A stretch of 12,676 nucleotides of DNA, taken from positions 12,692 through 25,367 of the forward strand of contig VAZZ01000005.1 of assembly GCA_005884715.1 (NCBI GenBank). Direction: 5' to 3'. Within the stretch, counting starts at the first letter, position 1; each line of letters opens with the position of its first letter. This stretch comes from Alphaproteobacteria bacterium (lineage in GTDB: Bacteria > Pseudomonadota > Alphaproteobacteria > Rhizobiales > Aestuariivirgaceae). The notes beneath the pieces were generated by a model. It was not told where the DNA came from. It was given only the letters and a program-made list of their open reading frames with translations, and ran no database searches. Shown here piece by piece: positions 1 through 8,693 of this stretch. Both the position numbers and the translations under genes were made by a program.

Positions 1-420
1 AAAGGTGCCGGAGCCGTGCGCATAGAGTTTGCCGGCGGCATCGATGATGCGCGCCTCGGCAGTCTGGATGCGCCGGCCGAAATGAATGACTTTGCCGGTG
101 CAGGTCAAGCGTCCCGTTTCGGCAAAAATGCCGCGCACGAAATTCACCTTGAGCTCGATGGTGCCGAAATTGGATTCCTTGCCGAGCCTGGAAAAAATCG
201 CACAGCCCATGGCGCTGTCGAGGAGCGCCGCGGCATAGCCGCCATGGGTGCGCTGCTGCGGATTGTAGAATTTCCGCGACGGGAACGCTTCGAAGCTGGC
301 CTCACCATCGCCGAGGTAGAGAAGTCGCATATCGAGCAGCTCGGTCAGGGGTGAACCTGCATCCCGCCACCATTGCTCGACTTCCTCACGCTGCGTCAAG
401 GTCTTAGGGTCATCGCTCAT
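1..420 (-). CDS. PaaI-family hotdog-fold thioesterase, 3' end cut by window
   Basis: This gene starts with ATG at 418-420 and stays open to the left window edge, giving 140 codons without a stop. The protein has the look of a PaaI/YdiI-type hotdog thioesterase, which hydrolyses acyl-CoA thioesters in the cytoplasm. The central motif THGGYAAALLDSAMG (residues 58-72) is the HGG helix that carries the acidic residue typical of the fold. It is followed by the strand pattern TIELKVNFVRG (residues 87-97) and a GRL..GKVIHFGRR segment (103-117). The N-terminus (REEVEQWWRDAGSPLTELL) fits known family starts. The ATG overlaps the end of the upstream VOC gene, whose corrected stop codon is at 410-412, so the two are probably translationally coupled. 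No strong Shine-Dalgarno is visible, which agrees with coupling. The family is recognised with good confidence, but the substrate cannot be told from sequence. Confidence 0.85.
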   Translation of the reverse strand, partial: MSDDPKTLTQREEVEQWWRDAGSPLTELLDMRLLYLGDGEASFEAFPSRKFYNPQQRTHGGYAAALLDSAMGCAIFSRLGKESNFGTIELKVNFVRGIFAETGRLTCTGKVIHFGRRIQTAEARIIDAAGKLYAHGSGTF

Positions 421-1188
421 CCTCAGCGTCTTGCCGGTTCAGCGCGAAAAACGCAAGTGCGCTACCGTTTACGTCAACGGACAAAACTGCGCGATGCGGA
501 CTATCCTTGTGCAGGGCGTATCCCGAATTCGCCAGGCTTTCCTCGAGCCTCGCCATGCGGCGCACCCCGTTATTTCAAAGTCATGCGGGGTAAGGCAGGT
601 GATGTTTCCGCGCGCTGTCCTCACCGTGATGCCCTGAGCTACCGTCGCGGCCGGAAATCCAGCAAAAGCGGAAAGGAAGTCCGCATAGTCCCGAGGCCTT
701 TCAGCCACCATGCAGACTTCGAGCACGGTCAAGGCGCGATTGGCATGGCGCTGATATTCCGTCTTCCAGAAATGCTCCGGCGCATGCTGCTGGCTGGTGA
801 AGAAGGCCATATCCGGCATCGCCGGATGGGTCGCGAAAGCTAGCGAGAAGCTGACGGTCGCTTCCTTTCCGCCAGGCAGCCGCGCCTTGCGCGAGAAATC
901 AAAGGGCTCATAGGTCTGCAGCCCCGCGGCACGGAATGCCGCGATATCGGCACGCGCATCGGTGGAATCGAGGACCAGCATCGACATGCCTTCCCGTCGC
1001 GAGAGGAAATCACGGTTGAAGGCGGCAAACGAGAACTGTCCCTCCGCCGGCTCGGGAATCTGCTCGGGCTCGAACACACTCAACAATTCAAGAAAGCAAC
1101 CTTCGAGCTGGATGAGACTATTGCCGGTGCCGAAGGGATGGCGCGCTTCGGGTGTCAGGGTGAAGCCCAGCGCGGCATAGGTTTCGCG
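410..1188 (-). pseudogene. Glyoxalase-like (VOC) domain protein, N-terminus lost and C-terminus frameshifted
   Basis: The frame reading TYAALGFTLTPEARHPFGTG, then SLIQLEGCFLELLSV, is characteristic of glyoxalase-like VOC proteins (PF13468 type), a metal-binding fold of varied function. The usual first 20 or so residues (a DHIVIAVRDLD-like strand) are absent. At 1179-1188 the sequence switches into an inverted copy of the mscS pore region, so no native start codon exists. Near the 3' end the frame leaves the family pattern after TPHDFEITG and runs to a stop at 469. Shifting by one base at the C run 565-568 (G run on the coding strand) gives VRRMARLEESLANSGYALHK, then a hydrophobic SALAFFAL stretch, and a stop at 410-412 that overlaps the thioesterase start. 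One missing G is therefore the likely cause. In operon order it follows mscS. The family call is fairly safe, the ligand is unknown, and whether the damage is real or a sequence error is open. Confidence 0.75.
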
Positions 1189-3612
1189 CTGTCGGCCGCG
1201 GGCCTCAATTTTTCCAATCTGGCGATCATCGCCGGTGCGCTTGGCGTCGGTATCGGTTTCGGCCTGCAATCGATCGTCAACAATTTCCTTTCCGGCCTCC
1301 TTGAATGCCGCCAGAATGGCGAAGCGGATGTCGCTCGCCACCACGCCGCCGCTCATGATGTCGCCGACAAACGCCCGCAAATCGAAAATATAGCCCTGCG
1401 TGCCAAAATCCCTCAACACCACCGTCGGCTCGGGATGATAAAGGACGAGGGCATGGTCCTTGGCTGCTTTGAGGATAATGTCCTTTGCCGATGCAACATC
1501 GGCACTCAGCCCCACCGGGACCGTCACCACGAAGCGGCCGATCGTATCGCGATGCGTCCAGTTCCTGACCGGCTCGGTGATGAGCAGTGAATTCGGAACG
1601 ATGATGGTGCAGTTGTCGAAGGTCTCGATCTCTGTCGAACGCATATTGATCTGCTTGATCAGGCCCTCGGCACCCTTGACATCGATCCAGTCGCCGGCCC
1701 GCACCGGACGTTCGGCCAGGAGAATGAGGCCGGAAAGGAAATTGTTGACGATCGATTGCAGGCCGAAACCGATACCGACGCCAAGCGCACCGGCGATGAT
1801 CGCCAGATTGGAAAAATTGAGGCCCGCGGCCGACAGCGCGAAACCTGTCGCGGCGACATAGCCCGCATAATTGGCACCCTTTACGATCGAATCGCGCACG
1901 GCCGAATCGACCTGGGCCTGCGACAGGACCCGTGCATTGAGCCAGCGGGTGACCAGTTTGGTGAGGACCAGGCCGATGATCAGGATGCCAACGATGAGGA
2001 CGATATCGGAGAGCGAAATGCTGATGTTGCCGATCTTGAACCTGTCGAAGGCGCGAGCGATGAGGCTCGAGAAGCTGACCCAGGTGACCGTCCAGCTCAG
2101 GAACAACAAGGGCAGACCGACAAAAACGAGGGCCAGATCGATGAAGGTGCGAAACAAGGTGCTGAGGCGGGAAATGCCGCGCTCGCCCATTCCGGTTAGA
2201 CGGCGCAGGAACTGTCCGAAGCTCGAGGCGCCATCGAGTCCCGAAACGACGAGCGCATCCGATAGGTGATGGATCAGCAAAAGACCTGCGACTAGGAAGG
2301 ATGTATCGACGGTCTGCTCGGTGATGAAGCCCGCAAGCGCCGTATAACCGAGCAAGAGGGCGCCCAGCGAAACCGCCAGCAACAACCAGATCAGGGGGAC
2401 GAACTGCCTAGCCCAGCCGAAATAGACCTCGCCGCCATGCGCAGCACTCGACAATCCTTCCTGATTGCGCGTGACAATGAGGATCGCCGCGATGATGGCG
2501 ATCAGCGCGATCGAGATCGAAGCGCCCTGCGCCACCGGAAAGGCCGCCGGCAAATAAAGCACGCCTGCCAATTCGGAGAAGAAATTCTTGGCTTGCGAGA
2601 GGACTGCAGCAAGGCTGGCGAGAAGCGCGAAACGGCCAGCCGTCCTATCATCGAAATTGATCACCCGGCAGGCGGGCTTGTTCGGGGCCGCCAGCCGATA
2701 TGCCAGGGCAGCGTAGACAGCGGGAAAGAACAGCAAGTCGACGAGTGCGGAGAACAGCTGCTCGAAGCGGGCGGTGAAAATTCCCGCCAGCCTGAAGCCG
2801 AGGAAAGTCGAAACGATCAGGGCCGCACCGATGACGGCAGTGAACAGAACACCGCGCACGATGCGCCACAGGCGATCCGTGTCATCTGGCGGCTTGGGTA
2901 CGAAGAACGTGCTGCCATAGCGCCGCATGAACCAGCGGCGGATCACCCGATAGAGCAAGAACAGCGCGCCCAGGAAAAGCGGCATGATGATCAGGACGAT
3001 GAGATCGCCAGTGCGCGAAGCCTCGTCCCACCAGTTGGCCAGCAACTGAGCCAGGCGGGTGAAGAAGATGCCGCTGGCAAGCAATCCGTCATACCACAGC
3101 TTCGGGCTGAGAATGGAGCCTGAGCGTTCGAACAGGCGATTCAGGAATTGATCGCGCTGCAATTGCGCGGTGCGGTCGATCTGCTGGTCGGTCTCGACGG
3201 TGATGAGATCGAGTTGTGTCTGCGCCGCCTTGATGCGGTTGAGATCGTTCTGCAGGGCGGTGCGCCGGCCGGAAATCTCCGCAGGCTCGGTGCTGCCGTC
3301 TGAGGGTACGTTGCCGATGCTCTTCAGCTGCTGATCGACTTCGGACAAAGGCTCGTTCAGGCTTTCGGACTGGCGAACCGCGCTGGTGCGAATGTTGTCT
3401 AGCTGGCGGCGGAAATCGATGAGTTGATCGGAGGCGAGCGTGGGCAGCGCCAGCTCGTTCTGGACGCGGGTCAGATCCTGGCGCAGCGAGACCGCGGCAC
3501 GCTCGGCCTGGCCCAGAATGGCCGGATCGAAGGCCCAAGCTTGAAGTGCAATGAAAACGAGGCCGCAAAAAACGGCCAGAACATATCGAATTCGCAAATC
3601 GATTGCGCGCAT
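469..3612 (-). CDS. MscS-family mechanosensitive channel with DUF3772 domain, fused 3' to a VOC remnant
   Basis: The authentic channel part covers residues 1-774 (3612 down to about 1291). It begins with a signal peptide (1-27, ending near QAWAFD). A glutamine-rich periplasmic helical domain of DUF3772 type (about 35-180) follows, then many membrane segments (about 203-224, 252-275, 285-306, 363-381, 404-425, 437-456, 490-515, 535-556). The MscS core has the pore helix IIAGALGVGIGFGLQSIVNN (605-624), the beta domain after ERPVRAGDWIDV (634-645), and a C-terminal alpha/beta domain. Such inner-membrane channels release solutes on hypo-osmotic shock. After FKEAG the family normally continues IEIPFPQ. 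Here residues 772-812 come from an inverted copy of the gene's own pore region, and residues from 812 on are VOC sequence. The start lies 27 bp after pyrG with no clear Shine-Dalgarno, so co-transcription with pyrG is likely. The 1047-aa fusion is probably a scar, not a designed protein. Confidence 0.8.
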   Translation of the reverse strand: MRAIDLRIRYVLAVFCGLVFIALQAWAFDPAILGQAERAAVSLRQDLTRVQNELALPTLASDQLIDFRRQLDNIRTSAVRQSESLNEPLSEVDQQLKSIGNVPSDGSTEPAEISGRRTALQNDLNRIKAAQTQLDLITVETDQQIDRTAQLQRDQFLNRLFERSGSILSPKLWYDGLLASGIFFTRLAQLLANWWDEASRTGDLIVLIIMPLFLGALFLLYRVIRRWFMRRYGSTFFVPKPPDDTDRLWRIVRGVLFTAVIGAALIVSTFLGFRLAGIFTARFEQLFSALVDLLFFPAVYAALAYRLAAPNKPACRVINFDDRTAGRFALLASLAAVLSQAKNFFSELAGVLYLPAAFPVAQGASISIALIAIIAAILIVTRNQEGLSSAAHGGEVYFGWARQFVPLIWLLLAVSLGALLLGYTALAGFITEQTVDTSFLVAGLLLIHHLSDALVVSGLDGASSFGQFLRRLTGMGERGISRLSTLFRTFIDLALVFVGLPLLFLSWTVTWVSFSSLIARAFDRFKIGNISISLSDIVLIVGILIIGLVLTKLVTRWLNARVLSQAQVDSAVRDSIVKGANYAGYVAATGFALSAAGLNFSNLAIIAGALGVGIGFGLQSIVNNFLSGLILLAERPVRAGDWIDVKGAEGLIKQINMRSTEIETFDNCTIIVPNSLLITEPVRNWTHRDTIGRFVVTVPVGLSADVASAKDIILKAAKDHALVLYHPEPTVVLRDFGTQGYIFDLRAFVGDIMSGGVVASDIRFAILAAFKEAGKEIVDDRLQAETDTDAKRTGDDRQIGKIEARGRQRETYAALGFTLTPEARHPFGTGNSLIQLEGCFLELLSVFEPEQIPEPAEGQFSFAAFNRDFLSRREGMSMLVLDSTDARADIAAFRAAGLQTYEPFDFSRKARLPGGKEATVSFSLAFATHPAMPDMAFFTSQQHAPEHFWKTEYQRHANRALTVLEVCMVAERPRDYADFLSAFAGFPAATVAQGITVRTARGNITCLTPHDFEITGCAAWRGSRKAWRIRDTPCTRIVRIAQFCPLT
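1179..1299 (+). repeat. Left arm of perfect 121-bp inverted repeat (misplaced copy of mscS pore region)
   Basis: Reading the plus strand here gives GFALSAAGLNF, then the MscS pore helix, although the resident genes run on the minus strand. Comparison base by base with the reverse complement of 1726-1846 shows no mismatch over 121 bp. Identity stops sharply on both sides (t versus c before 1179, c versus a at 1300). This arm lies exactly where the mscS tail and the VOC start should be, so it is the derived copy. Confidence 0.95.
1726..1846 (-). repeat. Right arm of perfect 121-bp inverted repeat (native mscS pore region)
   Basis: This is the original copy, encoding residues 589-629 of the channel (end of the preceding helix plus the pore helix), in frame with intact family sequence on both sides. 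It is separated from the inverted copy by a 426-bp spacer (1300-1725) that encodes the channel's beta and C-terminal domains. Confidence 0.95.
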
Positions 3613-3639
3613 GTGCCGGTTTTACAGACGCTGGTGGCG

Positions 3640-5268
<1,629 letters not shown>

Positions 5269-5302
5269 GGGCCCCTAGTCTAACCTCTCATTCAAACGAT
5301 TC

Positions 5303-5331
5303 GAAGCCCGGATTTTTGGGGTCCGGGCTTC
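5303..5331 (-). terminator. Hairpin between secG and pyrG, possible weak terminator or attenuator
   Basis: A perfect 10-bp inverted repeat (GAAGCCCGGA / TCCGGGCTTC, 5303-5312 and 5322-5331) encloses a 9-nt loop. On the transcribed minus strand it is not followed by a clear T-tract (CGAATCGTTT), so it is at best a leaky terminator. It could instead be an RNA-stabilising end for secG mRNA. It would reduce read-through from tpiA-secG into pyrG. The structure is certain, the function is inference. Confidence 0.5.
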
Positions 5332-5352
5332 TGTGGAAAGCTGTGAAACATC

Positions 5353-5742
5353 TTACTGTGAAACAGGAACTTGCGGCTGGCCGTTCTTGTTGGACCCGCC
5401 CTGCTGACCAGCCGGCGGCAATTGCGGCAGAACACCGCCGCCATTGCCGGCAGGCGCCTGCGTTTGGCCCTGATTCTGCTGAGCTGCTCCTGAACGGTCG
5501 AAAATGGACCCACCGCCAGTACGGGTGGCGAGCAGCGTCAGACCGATCGAGGTCATGAAGAAGATGAGGGCGAGAACGGCCGTCGTCCTGGTCAAGGTAT
5601 TGCCGACACCCCGCGCCGAGAACAGCGATCCGGCATTGCCGCCGCCAATGCCCAAGGCGCCGCCTTCGGAGCGCTGCAGGAGCACGATGCCAATGAGCGC
5701 AATGGCGATGATCAGATGAACGACAAGCAGGACGGTTTGCAT
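5353..5742 (-). CDS. secG: Preprotein translocase subunit SecG
   Basis: The 129-residue protein has the SecG layout: a first membrane helix at about 3-21 (TVLLVVHLIIAIALIGIVLL), the conserved cytoplasmic loop LQRSEGGALGIGGGNAGSLF (22-41) with RGVGNTLTRTT, and a second helix at about 55-72. A Gly/Gln/Pro-rich tail (about 80-129) follows, of the kind common in alphaproteobacterial SecG. SecG joins SecY and SecE in the inner-membrane translocon and aids the SecA cycle. The start gives the typical MQTVLLVVH. No strong Shine-Dalgarno is seen. The gene lies 83 bp downstream of tpiA and 84 bp upstream of pyrG, a neighbourhood well known in Rhizobiales. Confidence 0.95.
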   Translation of the reverse strand: MQTVLLVVHLIIAIALIGIVLLQRSEGGALGIGGGNAGSLFSARGVGNTLTRTTAVLALIFFMTSIGLTLLATRTGGGSIFDRSGAAQQNQGQTQAPAGNGGGVLPQLPPAGQQGGSNKNGQPQVPVSQ

Positions 5743-5825
5743 CTATGGGGTCCGGTTTTCTTCGATTTCGGGGGCAGCCTCTAGCGCGGATATGGTGGCT
5801 AGGCAACCCTTAGGCAAGCCAGGCA

Positions 5826-6573
5826 TTACGCATAGGCCTTGATGATCCCGATGAAATCGGCGGCCTTGAGGCTGGCGCCGCCGACCAGCGCACCATTCAC
5901 ATTTGCGACCGCCATGAGCTCGTCCGCATTCGAGGGTTTCACTGATCCGCCATAGAGGATGCGCATCGCCGGATCCGTCTTGGCACGTATCGAGGCATGG
6001 ACTTCAGCTACTTCCGCCACAGTAGGGGTAAGACCCGTGCCGATGGCCCAGACCGGCTCATAGGCGATGACCGTATTGTTAGGGCTCGCCGCGGCGGGAA
6101 CAGACCCCTCCAGCTGGCGGGAGATCACAGCAAGTGTCTCGCCAGCTGTGCGCTCGGCCAGTGTCTCGCCGATGCAGATAATAGCGATGAGCCCGGCGCG
6201 ATAGGCGGCCTCGGCCTTGCGGCGTATTGCGGCGTACGATCTCGTCGATCTCTCCGTGATCGGTCCGGCGCTCTGAGTGGCCGATGATAACCGCGCTGCA
6301 GCCGGCATCCTCGAGCATTTCTGGCGAAATATCGCCCGTATGGGCGCCATGGGAATGCCAATGGCAATCCTGGCCGCCGAGCCTGATCCTCGTCCCCTTG
6401 AATACGGACTTGAGGGTGGTGATGAGGGTCGCAGGCGGGCAGATCATGACCTCGCATTTGAGGCGGACATCCTTGAGCATGCCGGCCAGGAGGCGCGCTT
6501 CCTTCAACGACGCGGTCGTACCGTTCATCTTCCAGTTGCCCGCCACCAGCGGTTTTGGTGATTTCTGAGCCAT
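5826..6573 (-). pseudogene. tpiA: Triosephosphate isomerase, broken by a 10-bp tandem duplication
   Basis: TIM interconverts dihydroxyacetone phosphate and glyceraldehyde 3-phosphate in the cytoplasm. The first frame, from ATG 6571-6573 (with AGGGGA a few bases upstream), reads AGNWKMNG (catalytic Lys15) through VIIGHSERR (His99) to DEIVRR and then becomes nonsense. The second frame resumes with RRKAEAAYRAG, ICIGETLAER, AYEPVWAIGTG (Glu169) and YGGSVKP, ending at 5826. The break is an exact 10-bp direct repeat (6217-6226 and 6227-6236). Removing one copy gives a continuous 245-residue protein of normal family length with all catalytic residues. A local oddity is QDCHWHSHGAHTGD, where relatives usually have Ser before GAHTG. 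As it stands only split polypeptides could be made. This may be a sequence error or a recent slippage mutation. It is the first gene of the leftward block. Confidence 0.9.
6217..6236 (-). repeat. 10-bp tandem duplication inside tpiA
   Basis: TTGCGGCGTA occurs twice back to back on the plus strand (6217-6226, 6227-6236). On the coding strand this is TACGCCGCAA twice. It adds 10 bp, not a multiple of three, and causes the tpiA frameshift. Deleting either unit restores I-V-R-R-K-A-E-A. Confidence 0.93.
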
Positions 6574-6608
6574 TTCAGTCCCCTGCCCGAGTGTTTCGAA
6601 TGCTCCTA

Positions 6609-6655
6609 GAGCATATCCGGCCAAAGTTGAAGACTTTGGCGACAAGGATTTGCTC
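6609..6655. repeat. Imperfect intergenic palindrome
   Basis: GAGCA (6609-6613) pairs with TGCTC (6651-6655), ATCC (6615-6618) with GGAT (6646-6649), and CCAAAGT (6621-6627) with ACTTTGG (6633-6639) around a 5-nt loop. The right half has four extra unpaired bases. The GAGCAT..TCCGG..AAAGT pattern resembles short interspersed palindromes that I know from Rhizobiales intergenic regions, but family membership is inference. Confidence 0.6.
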
Positions 6656-6784
6656 CAACATATTGATTTGGCTGGTTTCCCTTTTTGCGAAGTGCTGCCA
6701 CTTCCCTGGGAAGCGCCGGCCAAGCTTTGCTTGCGAGGCCTGATCCTCATCCCTATTATGCGCGCCGCTCCACCGGGGCTTTGC

Positions 6785-6794
6785 AGGAAGAAGG
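6785..6794 (+). promoter_or_regulatory. Ribosome binding site of ppiD
   Basis: AGGAAGAAGG ends 7 nt before the ATG at 6802-6804. This supports that start, which gives MLDRMRGAAKSWVAKVLMG, over longer upstream readings in the same frame. Confidence 0.7.
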
Positions 6795-6801
6795 TGTGTT
6801 G

Positions 6802-8654
6802 ATGCTCGATAGAATGCGCGGTGCCGCCAAAAGCTGGGTCGCCAAAGTGCTCATGGGTCTCCTGGTCCTGAGCTTCGGCGTCTGGGGCATCGCCGACGTC
6901 TTCCGCTTCCACTCCGACACGGCGCTCGCCACCGTTGGTGATCAGGACAGCTGCAAGGCTACCAGCAGCAGACGGGCCGGGTGATCACGCCGGAACAGGC
7001 CCGCCTTCTGGGACTGGACCGTGCCTATTTGAACGAGATGATCCGCAATGCCTCGCTTGATGCCGAGGCAAGGAAGATGAAGCTCGCCGTTTCGGACAGT
7101 CAGCTGGCCGACATTATCAGGGCCAACAAGACCTTCCAGGATTCCCAGGGCAAATTCGATCCTCGCCTGTTCGCCGACGTGCTGCGGCAAAATGGCCTGA
7201 ATGAAGCCACTTATCTCGCCAGCGAGCGTCAGCGCTTCCTGCGGGGCGCCCTCGCCGACACCGTCGCCTGGAATTTCACAGCCCCCAATACGCTGAAGGA
7301 AGCCCTCTATCGCCATCGCAATGAGCAGCGCGATGCCCGCTATTTCGTCCTGCGTCCGCAGGAGCAGGATCTTCCGGCCGCCACCGAACAGGATCTCAAG
7401 ACTTATTGGGAGAAGAACAACGCCCGATATACGGCGCCGGAATACCGTGTGATCGCGATCATCAAGGCCGATCCCCAGGATATCGCGCCCTCGCTGCAGA
7501 TCAGCGATGCCGACCTCTCGGCCGCCTACGAAAAATTCAAGCTCGAGTATTTCAAGCCGGAAACCCGCGCCATCCTGCAGATCCCCTTTCCCACGGTCGA
7601 GGAAGCCAAGAAGGCCAAGGAGCGTATTGCGGCGGGCACCGATTTCATGGCGATAGCCAAGGAACGCGGACTGACCGATGCCGATGCTTCGCTTGGCGAA
7701 GTCACCAAGGACAAGATCTTCGATACGATCATCGCCGATGCGGCTTTCGGTCTGGCGCAAGATCAGGTGAGCGACCCGGTCCAGGGCAAACTGTCGGTGG
7801 TCCTGCTCAAGGTGACGAAGATCACCGCGCAAAAGCAGTCGACGCTCGATGAAGTGAAGCCTGAGCTCACCGCGCGCCTGCAACTCGACAAAGCGCGCAA
7901 CGAAGTCCAGACCATCTACGATTCCATTGAGGATGCGCGCGCCCAGCAGCAGTCGTTCGAGCAGATCGCCAAGCAGGTCAATCTCAAGCTCACCGTCACC
8001 GTTCCGGTCGATGCCAAAGGCCTCGACAAGAGCGGCAAGGAAGCCGACGTGCCATTCAAGGAGGGCGTGCTCAAGCAGGCCTTCGAGAGCGATACGGGCG
8101 TCGAGAATGACGCGCTCACGACACCGTCGAGCGGCTATGTCTGGTATGAGGTCCGCGAGGTGACGCCCGCCGCGGTCAAGCCGTTCGATACCGTCAAGGC
8201 GCAGGTCGAGACCGACTGGAAAGCGCAGAAGCTGCGCGAAGTCGCGCTCGACAAGGCCAAGCAGATTGTCGATCGGGCGCGCAACGGCGTGGCCTTCGAC
8301 GCGCTCGCCGGCGAAGCCAAGGCCGAGGTCAAGACGGTCCAGGGGCTGAAGCGCAACGAGACAACGAATGAATTCGGTCCCGATGCGGTGGGCGCCCTAT
8401 TCGCGGTTCCCGAAAATGGCTTCGCCTTTGCACCCGAAGGCGACGGCAAGGGCGCCAAGATCATGCAGTCGCAGGCCGTCCTCATCCCGACCTTCGATCC
8501 GGGCTCCCAAGAAGCAAAAAACATTGCGAAGGCCATCAGCGATGGCGCCGGCAATAATCTGGCGGCGGCCTATGTCGCCAGCATGCAAAGCGAACTCGGC
8601 GTTTATGTAGACGAGAATATGTGGCGACAGGTCACGGGCGCGAACGCGAACTGA
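6802..8654 (+). pseudogene. ppiD: PpiD/SurA-N-type periplasmic peptidyl-prolyl isomerase, frame broken near residue 48
   Basis: The first frame gives a short cytoplasmic N-terminus, one membrane anchor (KVLMGLLVLSFGVWGIADVF, about 14-33), then ALATVGDQ. It then stops at 6982-6984. The remaining roughly 565 codons are in another frame, entering at LQGYQQQTGRVITPEQARLL; a GTG at 6981 could serve only as a fake start. Relatives have about 14 residues (a TIS..DF..AY..Q pattern) between GDQ and LQ, so a small deletion near 6946-6950 of one base more than a multiple of three is likely. PpiD proteins are inner-membrane-anchored helpers for proteins leaving the Sec channel. The parvulin-like segment (about 7550-7820) has AIAKERG and the AAFGL..DQVSDPV pattern, but LSVVLLKV replaces the usual GWHII-type strand, so isomerase activity may be lost, as in E. 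coli PpiD. trpE follows after 39 bp. Confidence 0.85.
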
Positions 8655-8693
8655 CCTTAAAACCCAAAGGTACACTCATCTTGGTCTACACCC

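Larger units (their letters stand above)
6574..6801. promoter_or_regulatory. Divergent intergenic region between tpiA and ppiD
   Basis: Both gene blocks start here and face away from each other, so at least one promoter for each strand must lie in these 228 bp. The region holds a palindromic repeat (6609-6655) and an A/T-richer patch near 6656-6690. I could not pick -35/-10 elements with confidence on either strand and see no operator-like site. The ppiD ribosome binding site is at its right end. Confidence 0.45.

Noticed and set aside
469..1188. Novel VOC-sensor domain on a mechanosensitive channel as a new system
   Set aside because: The join is an inverted copy of the gene's own DNA, the VOC N-terminus is missing and its C-terminus is frameshifted. 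Damage explains it better than a functional fusion.
1138..1590. Plus-strand ORF containing an MscS pore-like segment, suggesting a second small channel gene
   Set aside because: Only 1179-1299 resembles a channel, and it is the inverted copy of the resident gene. The rest is antisense of mscS and VOC coding sequence.
6574..6912. Upstream in-frame extension of tpiA
   Set aside because: It reads antisense through the ppiD start and the intergenic palindrome. The family start MAQKS..AGNWKMNG with its own Shine-Dalgarno is at 6573.
6942..7883. Minus-strand ORF of 313 codons opposite ppiD
   Set aside because: A shadow of the ppiD frame. The plus strand carries recognisable PpiD sequence throughout.
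8655..8693. Possible trp leader peptide or attenuator ahead of trpE
   Set aside because: The 39-bp gap has only a 5-bp ACCTT/AAGGT pairing, no Trp codon run and no terminator hairpin with T-tract.
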